Made by a program: the position numbers and the translations under genes. A model generated the notes under the pieces. The model saw only the letters and a program-made list of their open reading frames with translations. It was not told where the DNA came from and did no database searches. 64,000 nucleotides of DNA from an uncultured Sphingomonadales bacterium (GTDB taxonomy: Bacteria > Pseudomonadota > Alphaproteobacteria > Sphingomonadales > Sphingomonadaceae): NCBI GenBank assembly GCA_903839675.1, contig CAIMDB010000028.1, positions 1-64,000 on the forward strand, read 5' to 3'. Each line of letters begins with the position of its first letter. Position 1 is the stretch's first letter. Shown here piece after piece: positions 8,544 to 17,883 of the stretch.

Positions 8544-8954
8544 GTGACCGACCAAGAAAGACAGGAACGCGTAAAGCTGATCGGGCAGGTCATCCGCTTC
8601 GGGATGGTCGGCGGATTGCTGACTGTGCTCGTGGCAGCCGCCTATTGGGCGGTGGCGGAATTCCTCGCGATTGACCCGATGGTATCGATGACGCTCGTCT
8701 ATCTGGTCTTCACGGGCCTCGGCTATGTTCTGCACAGCCGGGTGAGCTTTAAAGACCACGGCACGCGCGATCAGATGCACGTGCGCACCGTCCGTTTCTT
8801 CATCACCAATACGGCAGGCTTCGTGTCCAACCAGTTCTTCGTCTGGCTGCTCGTCAAAGTGATGGGCGGCCCGACCTGGTGGCCGGTCATCCCCATCATC
8901 TTTGTGACGCCGCTGCTGACCTTTACCTTGAACCGCCGCTGGGTATTCGGGTGA
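8544..8954 (+). CDS. GtrA-family membrane protein (polyprenyl-linked sugar flippase-like)
   Basis: The 136-residue protein has four predicted membrane helices (about residues 13-35, 44-63, 82-104 and 112-130) and the GtrA-like ending FTLNRRWVFG. GtrA proteins are thought to move undecaprenyl-phosphate-linked sugars across the inner membrane. They usually sit next to a GtrB-type GT2 enzyme, as here, 42 bases downstream. The start is GTG at 8544. Partner genes suggest it supplies a lipid-linked sugar to one of the two GT-C proteins encoded nearby. Confidence 0.87.
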   Translation: MTDQERQERVKLIGQVIRFGMVGGLLTVLVAAAYWAVAEFLAIDPMVSMTLVYLVFTGLGYVLHSRVSFKDHGTRDQMHVRTVRFFITNTAGFVSNQFFVWLLVKVMGGPTWWPVIPIIFVTPLLTFTLNRRWVFG

Positions 8955-8996
8955 GCCGCCTTTCGCTCACCGCCTCTGCGCGATAGAAAGAGTTCC

Positions 8997-9995
8997 ATGA
9001 ACACGAGTTTCCCATCCGCGCCGATCCTGTCGGTGGTCGTCCCCGTCAAGAACGAGGAAGTGGCCATCCAGACCTTCGTCACGCGCGTGTCCGCCGTGAT
9101 TGAGCGGCTGAATGATCCGGCCGCGCAGTCCTATGAAATCCTGTTCGTGGATGATGGCAGCACCGACACGACGATGGCCGCGATTGCCGCTGCCAACCAG
9201 CGCAATCCGCATGTGCGGTGCATCTCCCTGTCCCGAAATTTCGGCAAGGAAGCAGCGCTTTCCGCAGGGCTGGACCATGCGCGCGGACAGGCCGTGGTGC
9301 CGATGGATGTCGATCTGCAGGATCCGCCCGAAGTGCTTGGCGAGATGGTTGCCAAATGGCGGGCCGGTTATGACACAATCTACGGCGTGCGCCGCAACCG
9401 TGCGTCGGACAGCCTGCCCAAGCGCGTGTCTGCGGACCTCTACTACAAGGCCCACAATCTGTTGAGCGCAGACAAGATCCCTGACCATGCGGGGGACTTC
9501 CGCCTGCTCGACCGGCGCGTCGTCGATGTCCTGCGCGCGCTTCCGGAGCGCAACCGCTTCATGAAGGGCTTGTTCGCCTGGAGCGGCTTTAAGCAGACCT
9601 CGGTCGAATATGACCGCGCGGAACGCACGCTGGGCGAAACCAAGTTCAAACCATGGAAGCTCTGGACGCTGGCGATTGACGGGATCACCTCATCCTCCAC
9701 CGTGCCTTTGCGCATCTGGACCTATGTTGGCGCGACTATCGCGCTCATGTCATTCATCTATGCCTTCATCATCATCGCCAAGGTGCTGGTCTTCGGCATT
9801 GCCGTGCCGGGCTATGCCTCGCTGATGGTGGCGGTTTTGTTCTTCGGCGGGCTGCAATTGCTGTCGCTCGGTATCCTCGGGGAATATGTGGGCCGCATCA
9901 TGATCGAAACTAAGCAGCGCCCGCTCTACATCATCCGCGACACCATAGGCCTGACAGAGGCCGAGACCGCGCGTGTCACCGGAAAGGTCGCCTAA
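8997..9995 (+). CDS. GtrB/DPM1-like family 2 glycosyltransferase
   Basis: This 332-residue GT2 enzyme most likely transfers a sugar from a nucleotide donor to polyprenyl phosphate at the inner face of the membrane. Visible features are the start LSVVVPVKNEE, VDDGSTD at about residue 52, the DxD-type metal site in PMDVDLQDP near 104, and GDFRLLDRRVV near 166. Two C-terminal membrane helices (about 240-262 and 275-300) are typical of the GtrB/ArnC/YkcC subgroup. It lies between gtrA and a methyltransferase gene that starts 3 bases after its stop. Confidence 0.9.
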   Translation: MNTSFPSAPILSVVVPVKNEEVAIQTFVTRVSAVIERLNDPAAQSYEILFVDDGSTDTTMAAIAAANQRNPHVRCISLSRNFGKEAALSAGLDHARGQAVVPMDVDLQDPPEVLGEMVAKWRAGYDTIYGVRRNRASDSLPKRVSADLYYKAHNLLSADKIPDHAGDFRLLDRRVVDVLRALPERNRFMKGLFAWSGFKQTSVEYDRAERTLGETKFKPWKLWTLAIDGITSSSTVPLRIWTYVGATIALMSFIYAFIIIAKVLVFGIAVPGYASLMVAVLFFGGLQLLSLGILGEYVGRIMIETKQRPLYIIRDTIGLTEAETARVTGKVA

Positions 9996-9998
9996 GTC

Positions 9999-10721
9999 AT
10001 GGACCGTGAAGTATATGACCGCATGGCCGAGCATGACGCCACCCATTGGTGGTATGTCGCCCGCCGCAAGATCCTCGCCCGATTGATCTCCACCGAGATT
10101 ACGCCATCGAAAGGCGCGCGCATTTTGGAAGTCGGCTGCGGCACCGGCCATAATTTCGGGATGCTCAGTGCGTTCGGCACAATTGACGCCATCGAGATTG
10201 ATGAAGGCGCGCGTGAGGTTGCGGAAGGCCGCCTTGGGCGCCCGATCCTGACCGCTCCCCTGCCCGGCCTCGACGGGATTGAGGACGGCACTTATGACAT
10301 TGTCGCGTTGCTCGATGTGCTTGAACATATAATCGAGGATGAAGCTTCGCTGGCGAGCATCCGCACCAAGCTAAAGCCAGGCGGGCGTATCCTGCTGACG
10401 GTCCCCGCCAATCCGTGGATGTGGAGCGCGCACGACACCGCGCACCACCATCACCGCCGCTACACGCTGGACAGCCTGAAGGCTGTCGCGACCAAGGCGG
10501 GGCTGAAGGTTCACCTGATGAGCCATTTCAACAGCCTGCTCTTCCCGGTCGCCGCCGTTGCGCGGCTCATCGGCAAGGCGATGGGCAAGCAGACAAGCGA
10601 CGACCAGATGCCGTCGGCTCCGGTCAATGCCATCCTGACGCGCATCTTCGGGCTGGAAACACACCTTGTCGGGCGCGTGCCTTTGCCCGCAGGCGTCTCG
10701 ATCGTCGCTATTCTCTCGTAA
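9999..10721 (+). CDS. Class I SAM-dependent methyltransferase
   Basis: The 240-residue protein has the SAM-binding motif ILEVGCGTGHNF (about residues 42-53), the acidic DAIEID at the end of strand 2, and the post-I motif DIVALLDVLEHI near 100. This is the UbiG/Methyltransf_11-12 fold. The N-terminal HWWYVARRKIL segment is common in methyltransferases encoded with polyprenyl-sugar genes. It probably methylates a lipid- or sugar-linked intermediate of this cluster. Its 3' end overlaps the convergent membrane-protein gene by 14 bases. Confidence 0.85.
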   Translation: MDREVYDRMAEHDATHWWYVARRKILARLISTEITPSKGARILEVGCGTGHNFGMLSAFGTIDAIEIDEGAREVAEGRLGRPILTAPLPGLDGIEDGTYDIVALLDVLEHIIEDEASLASIRTKLKPGGRILLTVPANPWMWSAHDTAHHHHRRYTLDSLKAVATKAGLKVHLMSHFNSLLFPVAAVARLIGKAMGKQTSDDQMPSAPVNAILTRIFGLETHLVGRVPLPAGVSIVAILS

Positions 10722-12237
10722 CGTGGTAGAGCGCGCTTCGGCCTGATCGCCAAACGGGCTGGAGGCCTCGGTCATCGGCGGCTTCATCCGGCTGCTGGAT
10801 CACCCAGACATAGACGAACGCTGCACGCGGGAAGGTGGCTATTGCCTGCGGATAGGCCATGCGCTCCCGCCGGGCGCAGGCCGTGACCGTCACGAACTGC
10901 GACGGGTCCGCCAAGAAGGGCGCTGCCGCCTTGTAGCGCACCGTCAGCAACTGCGCACCAGAGGCCTGCCATTGATCATTGGTGAACGCCTGCCTGCGGA
11001 CGATGGCCATGCTCGGCAGATGATCGAGCCTGTGGACGGCCCATGGGATGCCACACGGCTTACCAACCAGCGCCAGCACGCGAGCGCCGTTGGGGATGTA
11101 GCGGAGGGCAGCCAGTTCCTGCCGGTAGCTCTGATCATAGCTGTGAGCGCTCCCGAAGGTCGCCACAGTGCGGACGCCGAAGAAAAGAACCGCCGCAACA
11201 GCGATCCAGCGCGCGCCGCGCTGCGGCGTCCCTATGGCTAGCAACGCCGTCGCCAGCACGAAGGGGGCAAGCCGCATATCGGCATAGGCTGATCCCAGCA
11301 GCGCGAAGGGCATCAATGCAAACAGCGCCGCCATGATCGTCGCGGCAAGGATCAGCGGTAGCCCGTCGGGCCTGCGCCTCCGAACGACCCAAGCGATCAG
11401 CCCGCCCAAGATAACCAACCCGAGCAAGGTTACGCTGGCTATGTCGAGCCATTCCCAACGATCGCGCAGGATGCTCATCACCCAGCGCTCTTTCAGCGAC
11501 CAGTTGAACCATGTGTGGCCAAAGGGCTGGCCACCTGCGCCACCCTCCCCAAAGGTCATCGCCATGGGCAGCAGCGGCAGCGCAAGCGGCAGACAGGTCA
11601 CGCCCGCAATCAAAGGCACCGCAAACCAGCGCCGCCCTGCATCCCATTGCCGAACCAGCTCTGCGCTGAAAGCGAGGACGCAGAGTAATGCCCAACCAAA
11701 GATGTGCGCCGTCCACAACATCAGCGACAGCACGGCAAAAAGGCCCGCCCGCAACTGCAGCGACCCTGCCCGCGCCATCCGCAACCAAAGGGCAAAGGCC
11801 AGAAACGCCAGCGCCATCGACAGCGCAAAGTTCACAAAGCCCCAGTTGAAGGCATAGTTATAGGCCAAAGGCAGCGCGAAGATGGCCGTGGGCGGTATGC
11901 GCCCGTGCACTTCGCGGGCAACGGCGAGAAAGCCTGCCGCCGTCAGCATTGGGATGGCGAGGACGATGGCCTTGGTCGCCGCCTCCACGCCCAACCAAGG
12001 GCCAAGCAACTGGACGAGCACGTCTACGCCGAGATTGCCGATCCAATGCCAGTCAAACCCATAAAATTGCGACAGGAAGCTGGACCGCCCGCCATCAAGC
12101 TGGACGGCATAGCGCCCCATATGGCCTAGCAGATCGGTGAGCGGCGGGAGGCTGGGCCACCAAAGGGGCGCGCCGGATAGGAGGATGAGCAGCGCCAGAA
12201 CTGCGCGATGCTCCCACCAAGGCCTGTGTCCCGTCAT
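10708..12237 (-). CDS. Polytopic membrane protein, GT-C-like, substrate unknown
   Basis: The 509-residue protein is highly hydrophobic, with about ten membrane segments from residue 10 to 370 and a soluble C-terminal domain of about 130 residues. An early external loop (LPPLTDLLGHMGRYAVQ) holds an Asp soon after helix 1, as in GT-C enzymes, but I see no fuller family signature. Its neighbours argue for a role in lipid-linked sugar transfer or polymer assembly. It converges on the methyltransferase gene and lies 51 bases downstream of the PAP2 gene on the same strand. Confidence 0.5.
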   Translation of the reverse strand: MTGHRPWWEHRAVLALLILLSGAPLWWPSLPPLTDLLGHMGRYAVQLDGGRSSFLSQFYGFDWHWIGNLGVDVLVQLLGPWLGVEAATKAIVLAIPMLTAAGFLAVAREVHGRIPPTAIFALPLAYNYAFNWGFVNFALSMALAFLAFALWLRMARAGSLQLRAGLFAVLSLMLWTAHIFGWALLCVLAFSAELVRQWDAGRRWFAVPLIAGVTCLPLALPLLPMAMTFGEGGAGGQPFGHTWFNWSLKERWVMSILRDRWEWLDIASVTLLGLVILGGLIAWVVRRRRPDGLPLILAATIMAALFALMPFALLGSAYADMRLAPFVLATALLAIGTPQRGARWIAVAAVLFFGVRTVATFGSAHSYDQSYRQELAALRYIPNGARVLALVGKPCGIPWAVHRLDHLPSMAIVRRQAFTNDQWQASGAQLLTVRYKAAAPFLADPSQFVTVTACARRERMAYPQAIATFPRAAFVYVWVIQQPDEAADDRGLQPVWRSGRSALYHVTRE

Positions 12238-12288
12238 GCCGCGGTCATAGCGGCTTCGGGTGCGCGCGCAATCTGGTGCGCGCGGCGA

Positions 12289-13380
12289 TCAGGCAGCGGC
12301 GGGAGAGAAGCCCCTGTTGCGCGCCGCAAAGATCGGACGTTCGAGACGGTCAGCGAGCTTGCCCATCCCTTTCCAGATCACGATAGTCAGCGCAATGGAG
12401 ACAAGTCCGTCCACCGCATAGTGCCAGCCCAGATGGATCGACCCGATCCAGATGACAAGCGCATAGGCCGACAGCGCCCAGCCCAGCTTGCGGTTGATCG
12501 AAAACCCGGCAACGGCAAACAGCGCCGACAATCCATTGTGCACAGAGGGCATCGCCGAGATGCCGCCACCGACGATCAGTTCCGGATTGCCAAAGGCAAA
12601 GCGCAAATGCGCCTGCGCCATAAGGGAGCCCAGCGCATCCGGCCCATAGAGCGCGCGGACGGACTCCAGCTGTCGGCCCAATTCTGCAAAGCTCGCCTGC
12701 GGGCCAACATAGTCATTGTAGAAACAAGGGCCTGCCGAGGGCATGAACCAGGCAAGGATCGAACCGAGGCCGATCCAGATCGTCATATAGCTGAGGACAT
12801 ACTGCGTGCGCAGGCGGTAGCTCTTCTGGCTCGCCAGGGCGCAAAGGAAGACGCCAAACGACATGGGCACGAACCAGAGATGGTAGGCGCGGTCGATCAG
12901 CAAGGTCATCCAAGGTTCTGAAAACAGGGCATGCGTCACACGCCAAGGATCGGTGCCGAAGAACAGGGCCTGATCAATGGCCGTCAGTTCGTCATCGATG
13001 TGGAAGCCGGCACTGATCAACACCTGTTGTTTGAAGGCATTGAAACTGCTCATCAATCCGGCAAACATGACGGGCGGCCAGAGGAGGCTCGCGAAGCGGT
13101 CCCGACCCCAGCGGGCAAGCAGGACCTGCTTCAGCGTCCCCATAGGCGTGGCCCCGGTGTCGCCCGGTCGTCGCGCACGCCTCTCCCGCAAATGGAGGCC
13201 GAATGCCGCGAGCAGACCCAAAAACGCCGTCAGAGAAAAAGCGGACGCCAGATAGACCATGAACAGCCGTCCGAGTGCGGCTGCATCGACATCGCCTGTC
13301 GAAAGAACGAAGAGCCCATAAATGACGAGCGTGCCAAAGCCGAGGCCCGCTGCCCGATATTCCCGCGCTGATAGCCCCAT
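12289..13380 (-). CDS. PAP2-superfamily membrane phosphatase/transferase (Aur1-like)
   Basis: The 363-residue integral membrane protein carries PAP2-type catalytic motifs: GGISAMPSVHNG (about residues 275-286) and SIHLGWHYAVDGL (about 313-325), giving the two histidines and the aspartate of the active site. PSAGPCFYN precedes them. This spacing and the LGWHYAVD form are closest to the PAP2_3 group, which includes inositol-phosphorylceramide synthases (Aur1). Sphingomonads make sphingolipids, so a head-group transferase is an attractive but unproven role. A simple lipid phosphatase recycling undecaprenyl pyrophosphate is the alternative. Confidence 0.75.
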   Translation of the reverse strand: MGLSAREYRAAGLGFGTLVIYGLFVLSTGDVDAAALGRLFMVYLASAFSLTAFLGLLAAFGLHLRERRARRPGDTGATPMGTLKQVLLARWGRDRFASLLWPPVMFAGLMSSFNAFKQQVLISAGFHIDDELTAIDQALFFGTDPWRVTHALFSEPWMTLLIDRAYHLWFVPMSFGVFLCALASQKSYRLRTQYVLSYMTIWIGLGSILAWFMPSAGPCFYNDYVGPQASFAELGRQLESVRALYGPDALGSLMAQAHLRFAFGNPELIVGGGISAMPSVHNGLSALFAVAGFSINRKLGWALSAYALVIWIGSIHLGWHYAVDGLVSIALTIVIWKGMGKLADRLERPIFAARNRGFSPAAA

Positions 13381-13433
13381 CTGCCCCGTCGCCCCGACTT
13401 GAAATCAAGCACCGGAACGACGGGCTGCAGCAA

Positions 13434-14657
13434 TCAGAGGCCGCGGCGTCCCAGCAGGCGCAGTCTTAGGGCATTAAGCTTAATAAAGCCCTGCGCGTCG
13501 CGCTGGTCATAGGCACCGGCGTCGTCTTCAAAGGTGACGATCTTTTCCGAATAGAGCGAGTTGGGCGAACGCCTGCCGACCACATGGACGCCGCCCTTAT
13601 AGAGCTTCAACCGGACGGTGCCCGAGACATGATGCTGGCTGTGGTCGATGGCGGCCTGCAGCATTTCACGCTCCGGGGAGAACCAGAAGCCGTTGTAGAG
13701 CAGCTCGGCATATTCCGGCATCAGCTTGTCCTTGAGGTGCGCAGCGCCCCGATCCAGCGTGATCGATTCAATGCCGCGGTGCGCCAGATGCAGGATCGTG
13801 CCGCCCGGCGTTTCGTACATCCCGCGCGACTTCATGCCGACAAAGCGGTTCTCGACCAGATCGAGGCGACCAATGCCGTGGCGCTTGCCCAGCTCGTTCA
13901 GCTTGGCGAGCAGGGTCGCTGGTGACATGCCTTCGCCATTAACAGCGACCGCATCGCCGCGTTCAAAGTCAACCGTGATGTATTCGGGCACGTCGGGCGC
14001 GTCTTCCGGATTGTCGGTGCGCGAATAGACATAATCGGGCACTTCTTCCCACGGATCTTCCAGCACCTTGCCTTCAGAGGACGTGTGGAGAAGATTGGCG
14101 TCTGTCGAAAACGGGCTTTCGCCGCGCTTGTCCTTGGGGACCTGAATCTGGTGCTTCTCGGCAAAGTCGATGAGCGCTGACCGGCTGTTCAAATCCCATT
14201 CGCGCCAGGGTGCGATCACCTTGATGTCCGGGTTCAGCGCATAATAGCCGAGTTCAAAGCGTACCTGATCATTGCCCTTGCCGGTCGCGCCATGGGCCAC
14301 AGCGTCGGCGCCGACCTTGGCGGCAATTTCAATCTGCTTCTTGGCGATCAGCGGGCGGGCGATCGATGTGCCGAGCAGGTACAGGCCTTCATACAGCGCA
14401 TTGGCGCGCATCATCGGGAAGATATAGTCGCGGCAGAATTCTTCACGAACGTCTTCAATGAAGATATGCTCTTCCTTGATGCCGGACATGCGGGCCTTCT
14501 GACGGGCAGGCTCAATCTCTTCACCCTGCCCCAGATCGGCAGTGAAGGTCACGACTTCACAACCATAGGTCTGCTGGAGCCACTTCATGATGACGCTGGT
14601 ATCCAGCCCGCCCGAATAGGCGAGGACAACGCGGTTGATCTCTTGCTTGTCAGTCAT
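13434..14657 (-). CDS. argG: Argininosuccinate synthase
   Basis: ArgG joins citrulline and aspartate using ATP in arginine biosynthesis, in the cytoplasm. The 407-residue product matches the usual length. The ATP-pyrophosphatase P-loop [10 protein letters not shown] is at about residues 12-21; [25 protein letters not shown] and SPNSLYS are further family motifs. I chose the ATG at 14657, with an AGGAAGAG-type site upstream. The longer open frame to 14960 runs over a terminator and has no homology. The gene stands alone, with no other arg genes in the window. Confidence 0.97.
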   Translation of the reverse strand: MTDKQEINRVVLAYSGGLDTSVIMKWLQQTYGCEVVTFTADLGQGEEIEPARQKARMSGIKEEHIFIEDVREEFCRDYIFPMMRANALYEGLYLLGTSIARPLIAKKQIEIAAKVGADAVAHGATGKGNDQVRFELGYYALNPDIKVIAPWREWDLNSRSALIDFAEKHQIQVPKDKRGESPFSTDANLLHTSSEGKVLEDPWEEVPDYVYSRTDNPEDAPDVPEYITVDFERGDAVAVNGEGMSPATLLAKLNELGKRHGIGRLDLVENRFVGMKSRGMYETPGGTILHLAHRGIESITLDRGAAHLKDKLMPEYAELLYNGFWFSPEREMLQAAIDHSQHHVSGTVRLKLYKGGVHVVGRRSPNSLYSEKIVTFEDDAGAYDQRDAQGFIKLNALRLRLLGRRGL

Positions 14658-14759
14658 ATGGAGGGCTCTTCCTGTTCTCCGAAACACCGCGTGCGCGCCT
14701 AGGGCGGATCGGCCCCAAACGCAACCGCAGCATCGGATTTCTATGCCCCACCCCAAATA

Positions 14760-14790
14760 GAAAAGACCCCACGGACAGATGTCCGCAGGG
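14760..14790 (-). terminator. Intrinsic terminator downstream of fliC
   Basis: On the minus strand a 10-base-pair stem forms (CCCTGCGGAC with GTCCGTGGGG, including two G-T pairs) around an ATCT loop, followed by TCTTTTC. It lies about 100 bases after the fliC stop and before argG. A second hairpin nearer the stop, at 14831-14858 (CCCCCCAACC with GGTTGAGGGG), lacks a U-tract and may protect the abundant flagellin mRNA from 3' decay. Confidence 0.7.
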
Positions 14791-14886
14791 CCAGTTCTGG
14801 GTCGCATTTTATCTTGTCTATTGGTGACGACCCCCCAACCGGTGGGGTGGTTGAGGGGCCGTCCCGTCAATCCCTCAAAAGAGAGA

Positions 14887-15699
14887 TTAGCGGAGCAGGT
14901 TGAGCACGCCCTGCTGGCTCTGGTTGGCCTGGGCGAGCATGGCGGTGGAAGCCTGCGCAAGGATCTGCGCCGAAGCGAGCTTCGTGGTTTCTACCGAGAA
15001 ATCGGCGTCTTCGATGCGTGACTTGGATTCCGACAGGTTCGTCACGGTCGACGTCAGGTTGTTGACGGTCGAGTCCAGACGGTTCTGCACGGCACCGAGC
15101 GAGGCACGTTCTGTAGCAACGGTGTTGATTGCATCATCGATTGCGGACAGGGCGGTCGAAGCTCCAGCAGCCGTCGAAATGTCGAGCGAGTCAACGCCCA
15201 GACCTTCGGCCTGAAGATCGGCAATCGAGATGTTGACCGACTGGCCAGCATCCACACCCGTCTGGATGTCGAGATCCGCCGTGCCATCCAGCAGCGTCGT
15301 GCCGTTGAAATCCGTGCGGGTTGCGATGTCATCAATCTGTGCGGTCAGCGCCGTGAATTCCGACTGCAGCGCGCTGCGGTCCGTATCGGCGCCAGTGCCC
15401 GAAGAGGCCTGCACCGACAGTTCACGCATACGGACGAGAATGTTCGAGACTTCGCCCATCGCGCCTTCCGCCGTCTGGGCGAGCGAGATACCGTCGTTTG
15501 AGTTGCGGATGGCCTGGTTCAGACCGCGGACCTTGGCGTCCATGCGGGTGGCGATGGCGAGGCCGGCGGCGTCGTCCTTCGCGCTGTTGATGCGCTTACC
15601 GGACGACAGACGCTGCATTGCAGTGTCGAGGTTATTGGTCGCAAGACGACCGACATTGTGAGCGCGAAGCGCGCTGACGTTGGTGTTAATGACAGCCAT
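14887..15699 (-). CDS. fliC: Flagellin, short form
   Basis: This is the structural subunit of the flagellar filament, exported by the flagellar type III system. The 270 residues consist almost only of the conserved D0/D1 helical ends: N-terminal [35 protein letters not shown] and [14 protein letters not shown], and C-terminal [16 protein letters not shown] to [10 protein letters not shown]. The variable D2/D3 region is reduced to about 100 residues, so the filament surface is minimal. A GGAAGGA site precedes the ATG. The gene is divergent from fliE and has its own sigma-28-like promoter and terminator. Confidence 0.96.
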   Translation of the reverse strand: MAVINTNVSALRAHNVGRLATNNLDTAMQRLSSGKRINSAKDDAAGLAIATRMDAKVRGLNQAIRNSNDGISLAQTAEGAMGEVSNILVRMRELSVQASSGTGADTDRSALQSEFTALTAQIDDIATRTDFNGTTLLDGTADLDIQTGVDAGQSVNISIADLQAEGLGVDSLDISTAAGASTALSAIDDAINTVATERASLGAVQNRLDSTVNNLTSTVTNLSESKSRIEDADFSVETTKLASAQILAQASTAMLAQANQSQQGVLNLLR

Positions 15700-15751
15700 G
15701 ATTTTTTCCTTCCATTAGCGACCATCGGGGCATCGATTGGTCACAAGCCAA

Positions 15752-15778
15752 TTAACGTCTCCACTTCGACCGGTTTTA
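15752..15778 (-). promoter_or_regulatory. Sigma-28-like promoter of fliC
   Basis: On the minus strand TAAA (15778-15775) is followed by 15 bases and GACGTTAA (15759-15752). This fits the TAAA-N15-GCCGATAA pattern of the flagellar sigma factor, with 6 of 8 matches in the -10 element. The spacing to the flagellin ATG (about 50 bases) is normal. Confidence 0.5.
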
Positions 15779-15845
15779 AATCCACCCTGTCGCTTTTCTG
15801 ACGGGGGCATCAGTTATCACAGTAAATTCAGAGATTTAGACAATC

Positions 15846-15860
15846 TGGCACATCGCTTGC
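15846..15860 (+). promoter_or_regulatory. Sigma-54 promoter of the fliE operon
   Basis: TGGCAC (15846-15851), five bases and TTGC (15857-15860), followed by T, give a near-perfect -24/-12 element on the plus strand. It lies 52 bases before the fliE ATG. Class II flagellar operons in many proteobacteria use sigma-54 with a FleQ/FlbD-type activator; no activator gene is in this window. Confidence 0.8.
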
Positions 15861-15912
15861 TTTATGGTTCGCGGGCCCGAACGGGCGACATTTTCAGGGC
15901 GAACCAAAAGGC

Positions 15913-16260
15913 ATGAAGGCAATCGACGCAGGGGGACTGATGCAGATGCGATCAGCGATCCTGAACCAGAACACCGCGTTGCAGCGGGCGGCAGGGCAAG
16001 AAGGGCCTGCCGCTGTGGGCGGTGCCGCGCCTGCGCAAGGCGGTGGCTTTGGGGATACGATGGTCAGCGCGCTCAAAGCCGTCAACGAACAGCAGGCCAA
16101 ATCAAGCGGCCTGACCGAATCCTTCGAACGCGGCGAAACCAGTGACCTCGTGCAGGTCATGGTTGAACGCCAGAAAGCCTCCGTCGGCTTTGAAGCGACC
16201 CTTCAGGTCCGAAACAAGCTCCTGTCCGCATATCGCGACATCATGAACATGCCGGTGTAA
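15913..16260 (+). CDS. fliE: Flagellar hook-basal body protein FliE
   Basis: FliE connects the MS ring to the proximal rod and is the first rod-type protein exported. The 115-residue product shows the C-terminal family pattern: FERGETSDLVQVMVERQKAS, then FEATLQVRNKLLSAYRDIMNMPV. The N-terminal half is Gly/Ala-rich and poorly conserved. It opens the long flagellar operon, 52 bases after the sigma-54 element, with fliF starting 3 bases after its stop. Confidence 0.94.
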   Translation: MKAIDAGGLMQMRSAILNQNTALQRAAGQEGPAAVGGAAPAQGGGFGDTMVSALKAVNEQQAKSSGLTESFERGETSDLVQVMVERQKASVGFEATLQVRNKLLSAYRDIMNMPV

Positions 16261-16263
16261 CAA

Positions 16264-17883
16264 ATGGCCGAACAAGACATCATTCCCGCCGGTTCCACCG
16301 CGCGTCTCCAGATGGGCGGTCCGATGGGGGGCGTCCGCAGCTTCATGGCGCAGCCCGCGGTGGCGCGCAGCCTGCCAATTATCGGTCTACTCGCAGCACT
16401 TGCCATTACGGCGGCGGCGTGGATGACCTTCAGCGTCCCGCCGCAGCGCCCATTGTTTGAAGGGCTGCAGGAAACCGACAAGGCGGCGGTGGCAAGCTCG
16501 CTGCAATCGGCTGGGATAAACTATACCTTGGACGGCGCATCCGGCGCGATCAGCGTTGCCGATCAGGATTTCCACAAAGCACGCATGTTGCTTGCCGGCG
16601 AAGGGCTGCCAAAAGCTGCTCCCAGCGGCGACGCGCTTGTCAGCGCCATCCCGATGGGGGCGAGCCGCGCGGTGGAGGGCCAGACCCTAAAGGCCGCACG
16701 CGAAGCAGACCTTGCCCGCACCATTGAAGCGATTGACGCAGTGGCCAGCGCGCGTGTGCATCTGGCGACACCGGAACCAAGCCTGTTCGTGCGCGACGCC
16801 TCAGAACCCGCCGCCTCCGTCATGCTGCGTCTGCAAACCGGACGCACTTTGTCTGACGCGCAGGTCCGCGCGATCCGCCATCTTGTCGCTTCCTCTGTCC
16901 CCGGTCTCGGTGCGGAACAGGTGTCGATTGTCGATCAATCCGGGTCGCTCCTCTCCCAACAGGGGACCAATGGCGATGATCGCAATTTCCAGCTGCAGAC
17001 GCAGATGGAAGATCGTTATCGGCAGGCCATCACCACGCTCCTCACACCCGTCATGGGCGTCGGTAACTTCTCAACCGAGGTGCATGCGGAGCTCGACGTG
17101 AGCGAAAGCCAGTCAACGCGGGAAACCTACCCCAAGGATGACGTTGCCCTGCGCAGTGAAGAGGGGAACAAATCGTCCGGCACGTCTGCAGCGCCCGCCA
17201 TGGGCATTCCCGGCGCGACGTCCAACACGCCTCCGACCACCGCCCAGGTCACAACAACACCGCCTGCCGCCCAACCTGCCGCAACGGCCGCCGCACCGAC
17301 CCAAACGGAAGAACAATATTCCCGCAGCTTTGATGTGGGCCGTGAAATCTCCGTCACGCATCAGCCGGTGGGCCGCCTGAAGCGGGTCTCAGCGGCGGTT
17401 GCGCTCAACACAGCCAAGCCCTTAAAGCCTGCCGAACTCCAGCAGATTGAAGCGCTCGTGAAGGGTGCTGTCGGCTTTGACCCGCAGCGGGGCGACATTG
17501 TTGCCGTATCGATGCGTCCCTTTGCCAAGGTGGAGCAGCCGGAAGAACAGTTGCTCGACAGCCCCTGGTTGATGCCGCTGATCCAGCAGGGCGGCGCCTT
17601 GCTGGGCGCGCTTCTGGCCTTCCTGTTCATCGGCCGCCCGATCATGAAGGCGTTGAAGCGCCCCATCGTTGCAGAGGCTCCGATCGACGAGGCGCTCGCG
17701 GGGCAGTTGATGGATGCGACGTCCATGCCGCCCCCGGGCCGCCCGGTAACGCTCGCGATGATTGAGTCTGCCCCAAGCTATGAAGCGCGCGCTGCCCTTG
17801 TCCGCAATTTTGTGAAGCAGGACCCTGCCCGCGCCGCACTCGTCGTCCGTCAGTTGATGCAGGAAGGCCAGAAGAATGGCTGA
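16264..17883 (+). CDS. fliF: Flagellar MS-ring protein FliF
   Basis: FliF builds the membrane-embedded MS ring on which the rotor and export gate assemble. The 539 residues have an N-terminal membrane helix (about 36-58), the ring-building region with PLFEGLQETDKAAVASSL and ASARVHLATPEPSLF, a Pro/Thr-rich low-complexity stretch (about 310-350), a second membrane helix near 440-462 and a C-terminal FliG-binding tail. The low-complexity stretch replaces a periplasmic loop that varies in all FliF proteins. It overlaps fliG by 8 bases. Confidence 0.96.
   Translation: MAEQDIIPAGSTARLQMGGPMGGVRSFMAQPAVARSLPIIGLLAALAITAAAWMTFSVPPQRPLFEGLQETDKAAVASSLQSAGINYTLDGASGAISVADQDFHKARMLLAGEGLPKAAPSGDALVSAIPMGASRAVEGQTLKAAREADLARTIEAIDAVASARVHLATPEPSLFVRDASEPAASVMLRLQTGRTLSDAQVRAIRHLVASSVPGLGAEQVSIVDQSGSLLSQQGTNGDDRNFQLQTQMEDRYRQAITTLLTPVMGVGNFSTEVHAELDVSESQSTRETYPKDDVALRSEEGNKSSGTSAAPAMGIPGATSNTPPTTAQVTTTPPAAQPAATAAAPTQTEEQYSRSFDVGREISVTHQPVGRLKRVSAAVALNTAKPLKPAELQQIEALVKGAVGFDPQRGDIVAVSMRPFAKVEQPEEQLLDSPWLMPLIQQGGALLGALLAFLFIGRPIMKALKRPIVAEAPIDEALAGQLMDATSMPPPGRPVTLAMIESAPSYEARAALVRNFVKQDPARAALVVRQLMQEGQKNG

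Noticed and set aside
13434-14960. Longer argG reading frame
   Set aside because: The extra N-terminal part has no ArgG homology and runs across the fliC terminator; the ATG at 14657 has a proper start context.
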